A DNA stretch of 64,000 nt, from the NCBI GenBank assembly GCA_900609035.2, contig UXAT02000007.1, positions 1 through 64,000 of the forward strand, read 5' to 3'. The position numbers and the translations under genes are program-made. Shown here piece after piece: positions 1 through 9,180 of the stretch (position 1 is the stretch's first letter; every line of letters starts with the position of its first letter). A model generated the notes under the pieces. The model did no database searches and was not told the DNA's origin. It worked only from the letters and a program-made list of their open reading frames with translations. Origin of the DNA: Candidatus Defluviicoccus seviourii. GTDB taxonomy: Bacteria > Pseudomonadota > Alphaproteobacteria > Rhodospirillales > Defluviicoccaceae.

Positions 1-205
1 GAGCGGGGGCGGGGGCGGCAAGGGGCTTGTTGCGGTGGTCGAGCCCTTGTCGCGCAACCAGGGCAGAGCCGATGAGCACGCCGGCAATGGCGCAGGCGGC
101 AGCGGCCGGCATCAGATCGGAGACTGCCAGCAGCGCGAGCAGCACAATCGCCGGCCCGACGGCAACGGCAACGGCCTTGGTTGGCGCGAAGCTCCCCGGC
201 GGCAT
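1..205 (-). CDS. N-terminus of a membrane protein, cut by the window edge
   Basis: The reverse strand reads 68 codons from an ATG at 205-203 with an in-frame TGA four codons upstream, so the start is well bounded. The peptide begins MPPGSFAPTKAVAVAV and has two hydrophobic stretches (about residues 10-27 and 32-49) separated by a short loop, followed by RQGLDHRNKPL and an Ala/Pro-rich start of a soluble part. Two closely spaced N-terminal membrane segments followed by a cytoplasmic region is the layout of many alphaproteobacterial sensor kinases such as PhoR, but no kinase motif lies inside the window. It follows the diguanylate cyclase on the same strand after 90 bp. The coding reading is fairly safe; the function is open. 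Confidence 0.55.
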   Translation of the reverse strand, partial: MPPGSFAPTKAVAVAVGPAIVLLALLAVSDLMPAAAACAIAGVLIGSALVARQGLDHRNKPLAAPAPA

Positions 206-240
206 GGGGACACCCGATCAGCGGACGTGACACCCTTGGG

Positions 241-258
241 GCCGGCGCGCGCGCCGGC
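241..258. repeat. 18-bp GC palindrome
   Basis: A perfect palindrome (GCCGGCGCG followed by its complement) lies between the diguanylate cyclase stop and the next minus-strand start. It can fold into a 7-bp stem with a 4-nt loop but has no T-run on either strand, so it is not a clear intrinsic terminator. Confidence 0.35.
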
Positions 259-295
259 ACAGCTCGAAGTGTGCTGCTTTGTAGGGTGTCTCGGC

Positions 296-1357
296 TTACG
301 GGGCCAGGGCTATCGACTTCTTGTCGAGCTTGCCGTCCTGCACGACGACCTTATTGCGCCCGGTGCGCTTCGCCATGTAGAGCGCGTGATCCGCGCGTTC
401 GACGAACTGCCGCATCGATTCACCGTAGATCAAGCCGGCTACGCCGATCGAGACGTTGACCCGGCCGAGCTGCTCGCCGGTCTTGCGGTGGACGATGCCC
501 TTCGCGGCGACACGGCCACGGATGCTCTCAGCAAGCGCGGCGGCCTGCTGGATCGTTGTCTGCGGCAGGATGACTGCGAACTCCTCGCCGCCATAACGGG
601 CCGGCGTGTCCTGGCCCTTGCAGGTATCGCGGAGCACGGTCGCCAACAGCTTCAACACGTGATCGCCGACGGTGTGACCGTAGGTGTCGTTGAAGTTCTT
701 GAAATGGTCGATGTCGAGGAACAAGAGCGACAGCGGCAGCCCCGCCTCCATCGCCGCGGTTGCCGTATCGCGCAGCATGAAATCGAACATCTTGCGGTTG
801 GCAAGCCCGGTCAGTGCGTCGGTCATCGCCTCGCGCCGCGCGTCTTCGAGCTCTTCGCGCAACCGGCTCACTTCCGTCCACGATTGCCTGAGCTGCCCTT
901 CAACCTCGCGACTTTGGCTCGCCATCGCCCGGGTCTGGGTCAGCATTCCGGTCAGGAGCTGGACCACGTCCTGGGCGCAGCGCGCTTCGCGCACCTTGGT
1001 GCGGACCTCCTGCAGCGAGTCGCCGTAGGTCGATACATCGCGCCCGGTCTTCTCCAGCACGCTCACGGCAGCCGTAAGCTCGGCCTCCATCCGCTCGGCG
1101 ATCAGGTGCATCGGCACCGCCTCGTAGGGACTGGAGCAGAACTTGTTGTAGACGGCGGCGTTGCGCTCCTCGCTGAACTCCTGATTGTTGTCGATCAGGA
1201 TGTCGAGGACCTTGCCCAGCTCTTGATCCTCGCCGGAGCAGTAGGTGTACCAGACGACGAAATTGTTCGGATGCGGAGGGACATCCCGCGCCAGCATTTG
1301 CTCAAACGCCTTCTTGGCGTAAGCGACGGCCTTCTCAAAGCTATGGGCGTAGCGCAT
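296..1357 (-). CDS. diguanylate cyclase (GGDEF domain)
   Basis: 353 aa soluble protein that should make cyclic di-GMP from two GTP. Residues about 1-140 form an alpha-helical N-terminal domain of unknown ligand (MRYAHSFEKAVAYAKKAFEQ at the start), 145-175 look like a coiled-coil linker, and 178-340 are the GGDEF domain: DALTGLANR, FLDIDHFKNFNDTYGH for metal and nucleotide binding, then the active-site signature GGEEF at 256-260. The usual RxxD inhibitory site five residues before it reads KGQD, so product feedback may be weak. No transmembrane segment is visible. The start is supported by GGAGGGAAG directly before the ATG. There is no EAL domain, so synthesis rather than breakdown is expected. 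Confidence 0.93.
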   Translation of the reverse strand: MRYAHSFEKAVAYAKKAFEQMLARDVPPHPNNFVVWYTYCSGEDQELGKVLDILIDNNQEFSEERNAAVYNKFCSSPYEAVPMHLIAERMEAELTAAVSVLEKTGRDVSTYGDSLQEVRTKVREARCAQDVVQLLTGMLTQTRAMASQSREVEGQLRQSWTEVSRLREELEDARREAMTDALTGLANRKMFDFMLRDTATAAMEAGLPLSLLFLDIDHFKNFNDTYGHTVGDHVLKLLATVLRDTCKGQDTPARYGGEEFAVILPQTTIQQAAALAESIRGRVAAKGIVHRKTGEQLGRVNVSIGVAGLIYGESMRQFVERADHALYMAKRTGRNKVVVQDGKLDKKSIALAP

Positions 1358-1443
1358 CTTCCCTCCAGCCTGTCGGCAGGCCAGCTCCGCGTCGGCAGGA
1401 TGATAGGGGGCCGGGCGTTAACGCATGATGAACCATCCGCGCG

Positions 1444-1968
1444 TCAGCCGGGCCGGCGGGTGGCAAGGCTGATGGCGCGGCCGGCACGGGCGGGTCGGGG
1501 CAACTGCGCGTGCGCCGCTGCGGTCGCATGCAAACGCTCCCGTGCGGCGGCTGCCAGCGGTACCGCCCGGCGGGTCTCAAGATCGACGTTGAGGCACAAA
1601 ACCTCGTTGGTCGCAGCCGCCGGCCCGCCCAAGCGCTCGCATCGCATCTGGTGAAAGAGGACGAGCCTGGTGCCGTCGAAGCCGAGGATCTGCGTTAAGA
1701 CCTGCAGCTGATCGCCTTCGCGCAGCTCGCGCTCGTAGGTGACGTGCGCTTCGGTGACGAAGAACGCCTTGCCCTCCATCGTCCGGTAACGCTCGCCGAC
1801 GTCGAGAAGGTCGAGGAAAGCATCGGTGGCGTGGTCGAACACCAAGACGTAGTAGGCCACGTTCATGTGGCCGTTGGCATCGATCCATTCCGGCCGCACC
1901 GCCTGCGCAGGGGCCGGCCAGGGTGCCGCCAGCGCCGAACTTGCGCGCGTCGGATCGCTTTCCGCCAT
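1444..1968 (-). CDS. hotdog-fold acyl-CoA thioesterase
   Basis: 174 aa protein of the 4-hydroxybenzoyl-CoA thioesterase-like family. The core holds WIDANGHMNVAYYVLVFDHA (residues about 29-48), the typical thioesterase stretch with the Asp and the DxNGHxN pattern near the active site, followed by the beta strands EAHVTYERELREGDQLQV. It probably hydrolyses a small or medium acyl-CoA; related proteins include betainyl-CoA thioesterases of carnitine breakdown, but no carnitine genes are nearby, so the substrate is not assigned. AGGAGG lies 9 bases before the ATG. The C-terminal 20 residues are Arg/Ala rich and may be disordered. Confidence 0.85.
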   Translation of the reverse strand: MAESDPTRASSALAAPWPAPAQAVRPEWIDANGHMNVAYYVLVFDHATDAFLDLLDVGERYRTMEGKAFFVTEAHVTYERELREGDQLQVLTQILGFDGTRLVLFHQMRCERLGGPAAATNEVLCLNVDLETRRAVPLAAAARERLHATAAAHAQLPRPARAGRAISLATRRPG

Positions 1969-2067
1969 GTCCGCCTGCCTCCTGCAGCATCGGGTAAAAC
2001 TTCAGCATGCACCATGGCCGGTTGGCCCGGAAGGGGCCTCACCGGTGCCGGCCGCGGCGCTGGGCCC

Positions 2068-2096
2068 TTGACAACGAAACGGGGGGCAACTACGTC
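2068..2096 (+). promoter_or_regulatory. groESL promoter, sigma-70 type
   Basis: TTGACA at 2068-2073 matches the -35 consensus fully; 17 bp later TACGTC at 2091-2096 is a weak -10. It lies immediately upstream of the CIRCE operator, so a repressor bound there would cover the transcription start. Confidence 0.6.
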
Positions 2097-2097
2097 C

Positions 2098-2124
2098 GTG
2101 GCACTCGCGGGCTGAGAGTGCTAA
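2098..2124. promoter_or_regulatory. CIRCE operator (HrcA binding site)
   Basis: The right arm GAGTGCTAA (2116-2124) is a perfect CIRCE arm. After the standard 9-bp spacer the left arm reads GTGGCACTC instead of TTAGCACTC, so its inner six bases are conserved and its outer three are not. CIRCE elements before groESL are bound by HrcA; hrcA is not in this window. Confidence 0.88.
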
Positions 2125-2176
2125 CAGCCCGATCGGGATTGCACGCAACACAGAGGAAAAATCGGAGGGGTGCCAG

Positions 2177-2467
2177 ATGAAGTTTCGGCCGCTTCATGAC
2201 CGCGTTGTTGTTCGACGCGTCGAGCAGGAAGAGAAGACCAAGGGCGGGATCATCATTCCCGACACGGCAAAGGAAAAGCCGCAGGAAGGCCAAGTGGTGG
2301 CCGCAGGTCCCGGCGCGCGTGGCGAAGACGGCAAGATCCAGCCGCTTGATGTCAAGGCGGGCGATCGGGTGTTGTTCGGCAAGTGGTCGGGCACGGAAGT
2401 CAAGATCGACGGCGAAGATCTGTTGATCATGAAAGAGTCCGACCTTTTAGGCATCATCGAGTCCTAA
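2177..2467 (+). CDS. groS: co-chaperonin GroES
   Basis: 96 aa Hsp10. The sequence starts [20 protein letters not shown] and has the mobile loop [18 protein letters not shown] (about residues 20-37) that docks on GroEL, followed by the beta-barrel core [20 protein letters not shown]. It forms the heptameric lid on GroEL. Start chosen at the ATG preceded by GGAGGGG. It is the first gene of the CIRCE-controlled groESL operon, with 36 bp to groL. Length and sequence are normal for the family. Confidence 0.98.
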   Translation: MKFRPLHDRVVVRRVEQEEKTKGGIIIPDTAKEKPQEGQVVAAGPGARGEDGKIQPLDVKAGDRVLFGKWSGTEVKIDGEDLLIMKESDLLGIIES

Positions 2468-4150
<1,683 letters not shown>

Positions 4151-4189
4151 GTCACCCTCCCTGCCAAAGACGGCCAGGCCGAAACGTTG

Positions 4190-4224
4190 CGGGCCGCAGC
4201 ACACGCTGCGGCCCGTTCTGTTGT
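4190..4224 (+). terminator. groESL terminator
   Basis: A perfect 11-bp stem (CGGGCCGCAGC with its complement) around an ACAC loop starts 39 bp after the groL stop and is followed by the T-rich TTCTGTTGT. The stem is symmetric and may also slow transcription of phoX from the other side. Confidence 0.82.
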
Positions 4225-4239
4225 AGGGGGTGCGTCAGA

Positions 4240-6213
4240 TCAAACGCCGACGATGCCGCCGCCCTTGCGGATGATCACCTGCACCGACGGCCTGGGCGGC
4301 ATGCCGTCCTTGAAATCGGGCCAGCGCGTCGACGGCTGATCGAATGTCGAGCCCTTGGAATCGCCCGGGTGCTGGACGGCAACAAAGAAGGCCGTCCCGT
4401 CGCTGTTGAACTCCGGCCCACACATCTCGGCGCCGATCGGCGTCCGGTAGAACATCCGCGTGAGCGCGCGGGCCGCCCCTTCCGTGTCTGCTGCCCAGAC
4501 ACCATCGGCAAAGCCCAGCTGCGGTGCGCCGTCGGTCGCGATCCAGATCCGCCCCTTGGGATCGAAGGCGATGTTGTCCGGTGCCGCCAGCCAGCCGTCG
4601 GCGGAAACATCCGGATGATAGCGCGCTCCTGATTCCGGACTGGCCGGATCACCGGCGAGAAGAAAGATGGACCACGTGAAGCGCTGGGCGGCGTGGTCAC
4701 GCTCCGCCGCCGTCGCTCCCGGCGGGATCATCTCTAGAATGTGGCCGGCCGGGTTGGGGCCGCGCGGGTTGACGGCGTCAACCTTATCCGCTTCGCGCTT
4801 GCGGTTGTTGGTCAGCACCACATAGACGATGCCGCTCACCGGGTTCGGTTCGACATCCTCCGGCCGGTCCATCGGCGTCGCGCCCAGGAGATCCGCCGCG
4901 CGCCGGCACTCGATCAGCACGTCGGCCTGCGAGGCGAAGCCGTTGGCGGCCGTGAGCGGTTCCTGGCCGAACACCAGCGGCAGCCAGGTGAGCGAGCCGT
5001 CGGTCTCGAAGCGGGCGACCGAAAGTGTGCCCTCGTCGAGCAACGCGCTGTTCGCAGCGCCTGCGGCCGGATCGAAGCGGCCCTTGCTGACGAAGCGGTA
5101 GACGTACTCGAACATTTCGTCGTCGCCGGTGTAGATGACGACGCGGCCGTCCTTGTTGACGACGGAGGTGGCGCCTTCGTGCTTGAAGCGACCCAAAGCC
5201 GTCCGCTTGATCGGCGCCGCCTTCGGGTTATAGGGATCGATTTCGACGACCCAGCCGAACCGGTTGGGCTCGTTCAGCTCCTTGGCGACATCAAAACGGT
5301 CATGGAAGCGCGACCAGGCATGCCGGCTCTTCGGCTTGATGCCGACGCGCTTGTAATTCGCGCTCTCCGGTGATTCTGCCGCATCGGCGGCGAAGTAGAG
5401 ATTGAAGTTCTCCTCCGCGCTCAAGATCGTGCCCCACGGCGTCTTGCCGCCGGCGCAGTTGTTGAGCGTGCCGATGACCTTCTTGCCGGTCGGGTCGGCG
5501 GCAGTCTTGAGGCGCGCATGGCCGGCGGCCGGGCCGGCAACGACGCATTCGCTCAACAGCATGCTGATGCGGCGGTTATAGGGACTGTCCTTGACCGCCG
5601 ACCAGGCGCCGGTGGCGGCGTCGCGGCGGATCTCGACGATGCCATGGCCATGTGCGGCCATCTCGATGTCGGCCTGTTCGCGGCTCACGGCATCGATATC
5701 GCCATCCTTCAAGCCGGGGAACATCAGGTGCGCGTCGGTGTACTCGAAGTTCACGCACAAGAGGCCATGGTCGGACGCCGCAGAGCCGTGCGGCAACGGC
5801 ATGTAGGCGACGTAGTCGTTATTATAGCCCCATTGCTTCGCCTGCGCGGCCGCCGTCTGGCTGGCCGGATCGAAGGCGGGGGCTCCGGCTTCCAGCGGGT
5901 CGCCCCAGCGCATCAGCGTTTGCGCCTCGTAGCCTTCGGCGACGACGTGGGTCTCGGTCGTGCCGTGGGCGACCTCCTTGAATGCAAGCGATGACGGCGC
6001 GGCTGCGGCCGAAGCCGGGCGATGGCCGGCAAGGCCAGCCAAGGGGGCCAGCACGCTCAACGCGGCAACGGCCGTGAGCCCCTGCAGAGCCTCGCGCCGG
6101 TTGAAGCGTGCGCCGATCACTTCTCCGATCGTAGCCGCGGTCAGTGGATTGCTGGTCTCTTCCTCGGCGGCGCCGGCGGGCACGTGGGCTGGCGCGTCTG
6201 ATCGTTCGCTCAT
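4240..6213 (-). CDS. phoX: PhoX-family alkaline phosphatase (DUF839), Tat-exported
   Basis: 657 aa protein of the secreted PhoX family, a calcium/iron-dependent phosphomonoesterase that frees phosphate from organic esters in the periplasm. The N-terminus has a twin-arginine signal: FNRREALQG with RR at 39-40, then the hydrophobic TAVAALSVLAPLAGLAG. The mature part has the family blocks GLLCVNFEYTDAHLMFPG, KTPWGTILSAEENFN, WVVEIDPYNP, TGDDEMFEYVYRFVS and LGFADGVWAADTEG, including the acidic residues thought to bind metals. Length is normal. A three-repeat Pho box 55 bp upstream implies PhoB control. It points toward groL and is a single-gene unit. Confidence 0.93.
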   Translation of the reverse strand: MSERSDAPAHVPAGAAEEETSNPLTAATIGEVIGARFNRREALQGLTAVAALSVLAPLAGLAGHRPASAAAAPSSLAFKEVAHGTTETHVVAEGYEAQTLMRWGDPLEAGAPAFDPASQTAAAQAKQWGYNNDYVAYMPLPHGSAASDHGLLCVNFEYTDAHLMFPGLKDGDIDAVSREQADIEMAAHGHGIVEIRRDAATGAWSAVKDSPYNRRISMLLSECVVAGPAAGHARLKTAADPTGKKVIGTLNNCAGGKTPWGTILSAEENFNLYFAADAAESPESANYKRVGIKPKSRHAWSRFHDRFDVAKELNEPNRFGWVVEIDPYNPKAAPIKRTALGRFKHEGATSVVNKDGRVVIYTGDDEMFEYVYRFVSKGRFDPAAGAANSALLDEGTLSVARFETDGSLTWLPLVFGQEPLTAANGFASQADVLIECRRAADLLGATPMDRPEDVEPNPVSGIVYVVLTNNRKREADKVDAVNPRGPNPAGHILEMIPPGATAAERDHAAQRFTWSIFLLAGDPASPESGARYHPDVSADGWLAAPDNIAFDPKGRIWIATDGAPQLGFADGVWAADTEGAARALTRMFYRTPIGAEMCGPEFNSDGTAFFVAVQHPGDSKGSTFDQPSTRWPDFKDGMPPRPSVQVIIRKGGGIVGV

Positions 6214-6240
6214 GGCTGCGTTGACCTCATCTGCTGAAGC

Positions 6241-6296
6241 ATTCTATCCCCAAGGTAGCGTCGGTGCATGACAAGGCGATGGCGCGGGCGTGACAG
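6241..6296 (-). promoter_or_regulatory. Pho box and promoter of phoX
   Basis: Read on the minus strand, three 7-bp units spaced exactly 11 bp apart occur at 6296-6290 (CTGTCAC), 6285-6279 (GCGCCAT) and 6274-6268 (TTGTCAT); the PhoB consensus unit is CTGTCAT, giving 6/7, 4/7 and 6/7 matches. TAGAAT at 6246-6241 is a good -10. There is no proper -35, and the last repeat sits where it would be, as is usual in PhoB-activated promoters. Confidence 0.72.
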
Positions 6297-6404
6297 AATT
6301 GCGTCGGTCGACAAAGATCGCCCGCCTCGCCTACCGGCGCCGGCTTCGCTAGACTGCCACCGACCGCCGATTGATCCCTCCTCCTTATCGGAGCGCCCAC
6401 CGCC

Positions 6405-7289
6405 ATGTCTGCCCTCTCCGCACGCGCCCGTGGCGCCCTGCTTGTCGCGGGTGCCTGCCTGTGCTGGAGCTCGGGCGGCATTCTGGTCCGCCTCGTGGAT
6501 ATGGACGGCGGCGCGATTCTCTTCTGGCGCTCGTCGTTCATGGCGCTTGCGGTGACGATTGGCCTTATCGCGGGGCATGGACGCCAAGCCCCAGCCGTCA
6601 TCGCCGCGGTCGGCTGGCCGGGCCTGTTGTCCGGGGTTCTCTTGAGCGGCATGTTCTTTGGCTACATCTTGTCAATCACCCGGACACAAGTCGCCAACAC
6701 GATGATTCTCATGAGCGCCTCGCCGTTGGTGGCGGCGGTACTGGCGCGCCTGATCTTGCACGAAGTCCTCAACCGGAGGACGGTTGTCGCGATCGGGGTG
6801 GCAATGGTCGGCATTGCGGTCATGTTCGGCCACGGCGCCGCCACCGGCAACGTCGCCGGCGACGCGTTTGCCTTCCTGGCCGCGCTCAGTTTCGGTGCCA
6901 ACATCATCGTCCTGCGCCGCTGGCGGCATATCGACATGGTTCCGGCGACCCTGTTAAGCGGGCTCATCGCGGCGGCGGTGGCGGCGCCGTGGGCGATCGG
7001 GGTCAGCGTCAGCGGCACTCAACTTGCCATCCTGGCGACGCTCGGCTTCTTTCAGCTCGGCCTCGGCCTGTTCTTGTTCGTGCGTGGCAGCCGCAGCCTG
7101 CAAGCGGCCGAGCTCGGCCTCCTGTCGCTGCTTGAGACCGTGCTGGCACCGATCTGGGTATGGCTCGGCCTTGGCGAGACGCCCGATGCGACGACGCTCC
7201 TGGGCGGCAGCCTGGTCGTCGCCGCCGTCCTCGGCCTCATGCTGACGGAACGGATGCGGCTCCGGTTTAAGCGGCCGTCGCCAAATTGA
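6405..7289 (+). CDS. EamA/DMT-family transporter
   Basis: 294 aa inner-membrane protein with about ten hydrophobic helices in two EamA halves (about residues 8-140 and 150-285). Typical family features are the N-terminal CWSSGGILVRL, LSASPLVAAVLARL-like first-half end (MSASPLVAAVLA), and EL-LLSLLETVLAPIWVWL in the second half. The family exports amino acids, nucleobases or drugs; the substrate cannot be read from sequence. It is divergent from phoX, with the Pho box in the shared upstream region, so phosphate-linked control is possible but unproven. It ends 94 bp before the acyl-CoA dehydrogenase gene. Confidence 0.9.
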   Translation: MSALSARARGALLVAGACLCWSSGGILVRLVDMDGGAILFWRSSFMALAVTIGLIAGHGRQAPAVIAAVGWPGLLSGVLLSGMFFGYILSITRTQVANTMILMSASPLVAAVLARLILHEVLNRRTVVAIGVAMVGIAVMFGHGAATGNVAGDAFAFLAALSFGANIIVLRRWRHIDMVPATLLSGLIAAAVAAPWAIGVSVSGTQLAILATLGFFQLGLGLFLFVRGSRSLQAAELGLLSLLETVLAPIWVWLGLGETPDATTLLGGSLVVAAVLGLMLTERMRLRFKRPSPN

Positions 7290-7383
7290 CGGCGGTGGCC
7301 GCCTCGACTACCGTAGCGCCGTTTTTTGATGCCGGCTGGCCGGACAACTTTCTCACGGCAAGACAAGGAAAGAAAACGCACCG

Positions 7384-9180
7384 ATGCCCCTTTACACTCC
7401 CCCGCTCGCGGAAATGCGCTTCGTCATCGGGAATGTTGCCGGGATTGACCAAGTACGCGCGCTGCCCGCTTTTGCCGATGTCACCGATGACCTGATCGAG
7501 GCCATTCTCAACGAGGCCGGCAAGTTCGGCGCCGAGGTGCTCGCCCCTTTGAATCCGCGCGGCGACCACGAGGGCTGCACCTTCGATAATGGGGTGGTGC
7601 GTACCCCTTCGGGCTTCATCGAGGCGTACCAAGCCTTCATCGAGGGCGGCTGGAACGGCATTGGGCTGCCAGCCGAGTACGGCGGGCAAGGCCTGCCGTT
7701 CCTTCTGGCGACGGCGGTTGGCGAGATTTGGACCGCAGCCAACATGGCCTTCTCGCTGTGCCCGATGCTGACCCAAGGTGCGGCCGAGCTCATCGAGGCG
7801 CACGCGACGGCGGAGTTGAAAGCGCGCTACCTGCCGAAGCTGATCAGCGGTGAGTGGGCCGGCACCATGAACCTCACCGAGCCGCAGGCCGGCTCAGACC
7901 TCGCGCGGGTGCGCTCGCGCGCGGTCCCGGAAGGCGACCATTACCGGATCAGCGGCCAGAAGATCTTCATCACCTTCGGCGAGCACGACTTGTCCGAGAA
8001 CATAATCCATATGGTCCTCGCCCGAACACCTGATGCGCCGCCGGGCGTGCGCGGCATCTCGTTGTTCCTGGCGCCGAAGTTCATGGTCAACGACGACGGC
8101 AGCCTGGGCGCGCGCAACGATCTGCGCTGCGTTTCGATCGAGCACAAGCTCGGCATCAACGGCAGTCCGACGGCGGTGATGTCGTTCGGCGACGACGGCG
8201 GAGCGGTCGGCTACCTCGTCGGCAAGGAGAATCAGGGCCTTGCGGCGATGTTCACCATGATGAACAACTCCCGGCTTGCCGTCGGCCTCGAAGGCGTAGG
8301 CATCTGTGACCGTGCCTACCAGCGCGCCCGCGCCTACGCCCGTGAGCGCGTCCAGGGCCGGGCGATCGACTCGGCCGATGCGGCTTCGGTGCGTATCGAC
8401 CATCACCCCGATGTGCAGCGGATGCTGTTGTCGATGAAGAGCCTGGCGGAGGCGTCGCGGGCGCTCGCCTACTTCACAGGTGCCTGCCTCGACATCGCCC
8501 ACAACCATCCTGACCAGGCAGAGCGTCAGCAGGCGCTTGGTCTCGTCGAGCTGTTGACGCCGATGGTCAAGGCGTGGAGCACCGACCTCGGCGTCGAGGT
8601 TGCCAGCACCGGCATCCAGGTCATGGGCGGCATGGGCTACGTCGAGGAGAGCGGGGCGCCGCAGCACCTGCGCGATGCCCGCATTGCCCCCATCTACGAG
8701 GGTACCAACGGCATTCAGGCGCTCGACCTCGTGAGCCGCAAGGTGGCGCGCGACAACGGCGCCGCGGCGACCCGGCTGTTGGCGCTGATGCGCGCGACGC
8801 TGTCCGAGATCGACACCGGGGCAAAGGGGCAGATCGGCGCGATCCGCGGGCGCTTGTTGCAGGCAACGCAGGACCTGGCCGAAGCGACGGAATGGATCCT
8901 GGAAACCTTCCCGCACGCGCCGGCGCGGGTCGCGGCGGGAGCGTGCGACTACCTCGCGCTCGCCGGCATCGTCACCGGCGGTTGGCTGCTGGCGAAGGGA
9001 GCCTTGATTGCCGAACGCAACCTTGCCGAAGGCACCGGCGACGCCGCCTTCCTCCGCGCCAAGCTGGTCTCGGCACGCTTTTTCGCCGAGACAAACTTGA
9101 GTCAGACGCCTTCACTGCTCGCGCGCATGAAGGCGACCGGCGATGCGCTCGCCGGGATCGATCCGGATCATGAGGTGTGA
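7384..9180 (+). CDS. acyl-CoA dehydrogenase, large DmdC-like subfamily
   Basis: 598 aa flavoprotein oxidising an acyl-CoA to the 2-enoyl-CoA and passing electrons to ETF. It is longer than classical acyl-CoA dehydrogenases because of an N-terminal extension (YTPPLAEMRFVIGNV) and a C-terminal helical domain (about 460-598), the layout of the DmdC/3-methylmercaptopropionyl-CoA dehydrogenase subfamily. FAD-binding and substrate blocks are clear: TMNLTEPQAGSDLA, GQKIFITFGEHD, and YEGTNGIQALDL, whose Glu (about residue 439) is the expected catalytic base. No DMSP genes are nearby, so the substrate may be another medium or branched acyl-CoA. The last 11 bp overlap lptD. Confidence 0.9.
   Translation: MPLYTPPLAEMRFVIGNVAGIDQVRALPAFADVTDDLIEAILNEAGKFGAEVLAPLNPRGDHEGCTFDNGVVRTPSGFIEAYQAFIEGGWNGIGLPAEYGGQGLPFLLATAVGEIWTAANMAFSLCPMLTQGAAELIEAHATAELKARYLPKLISGEWAGTMNLTEPQAGSDLARVRSRAVPEGDHYRISGQKIFITFGEHDLSENIIHMVLARTPDAPPGVRGISLFLAPKFMVNDDGSLGARNDLRCVSIEHKLGINGSPTAVMSFGDDGGAVGYLVGKENQGLAAMFTMMNNSRLAVGLEGVGICDRAYQRARAYARERVQGRAIDSADAASVRIDHHPDVQRMLLSMKSLAEASRALAYFTGACLDIAHNHPDQAERQQALGLVELLTPMVKAWSTDLGVEVASTGIQVMGGMGYVEESGAPQHLRDARIAPIYEGTNGIQALDLVSRKVARDNGAAATRLLALMRATLSEIDTGAKGQIGAIRGRLLQATQDLAEATEWILETFPHAPARVAAGACDYLALAGIVTGGWLLAKGALIAERNLAEGTGDAAFLRAKLVSARFFAETNLSQTPSLLARMKATGDALAGIDPDHEV

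Noticed and set aside
35..1654. Very long plus-strand open frame opposite the diguanylate cyclase
   Set aside because: High-GC mirror frame: composition is Arg/His/Leu-rich without domains, whereas the minus strand encodes a complete GGDEF protein.
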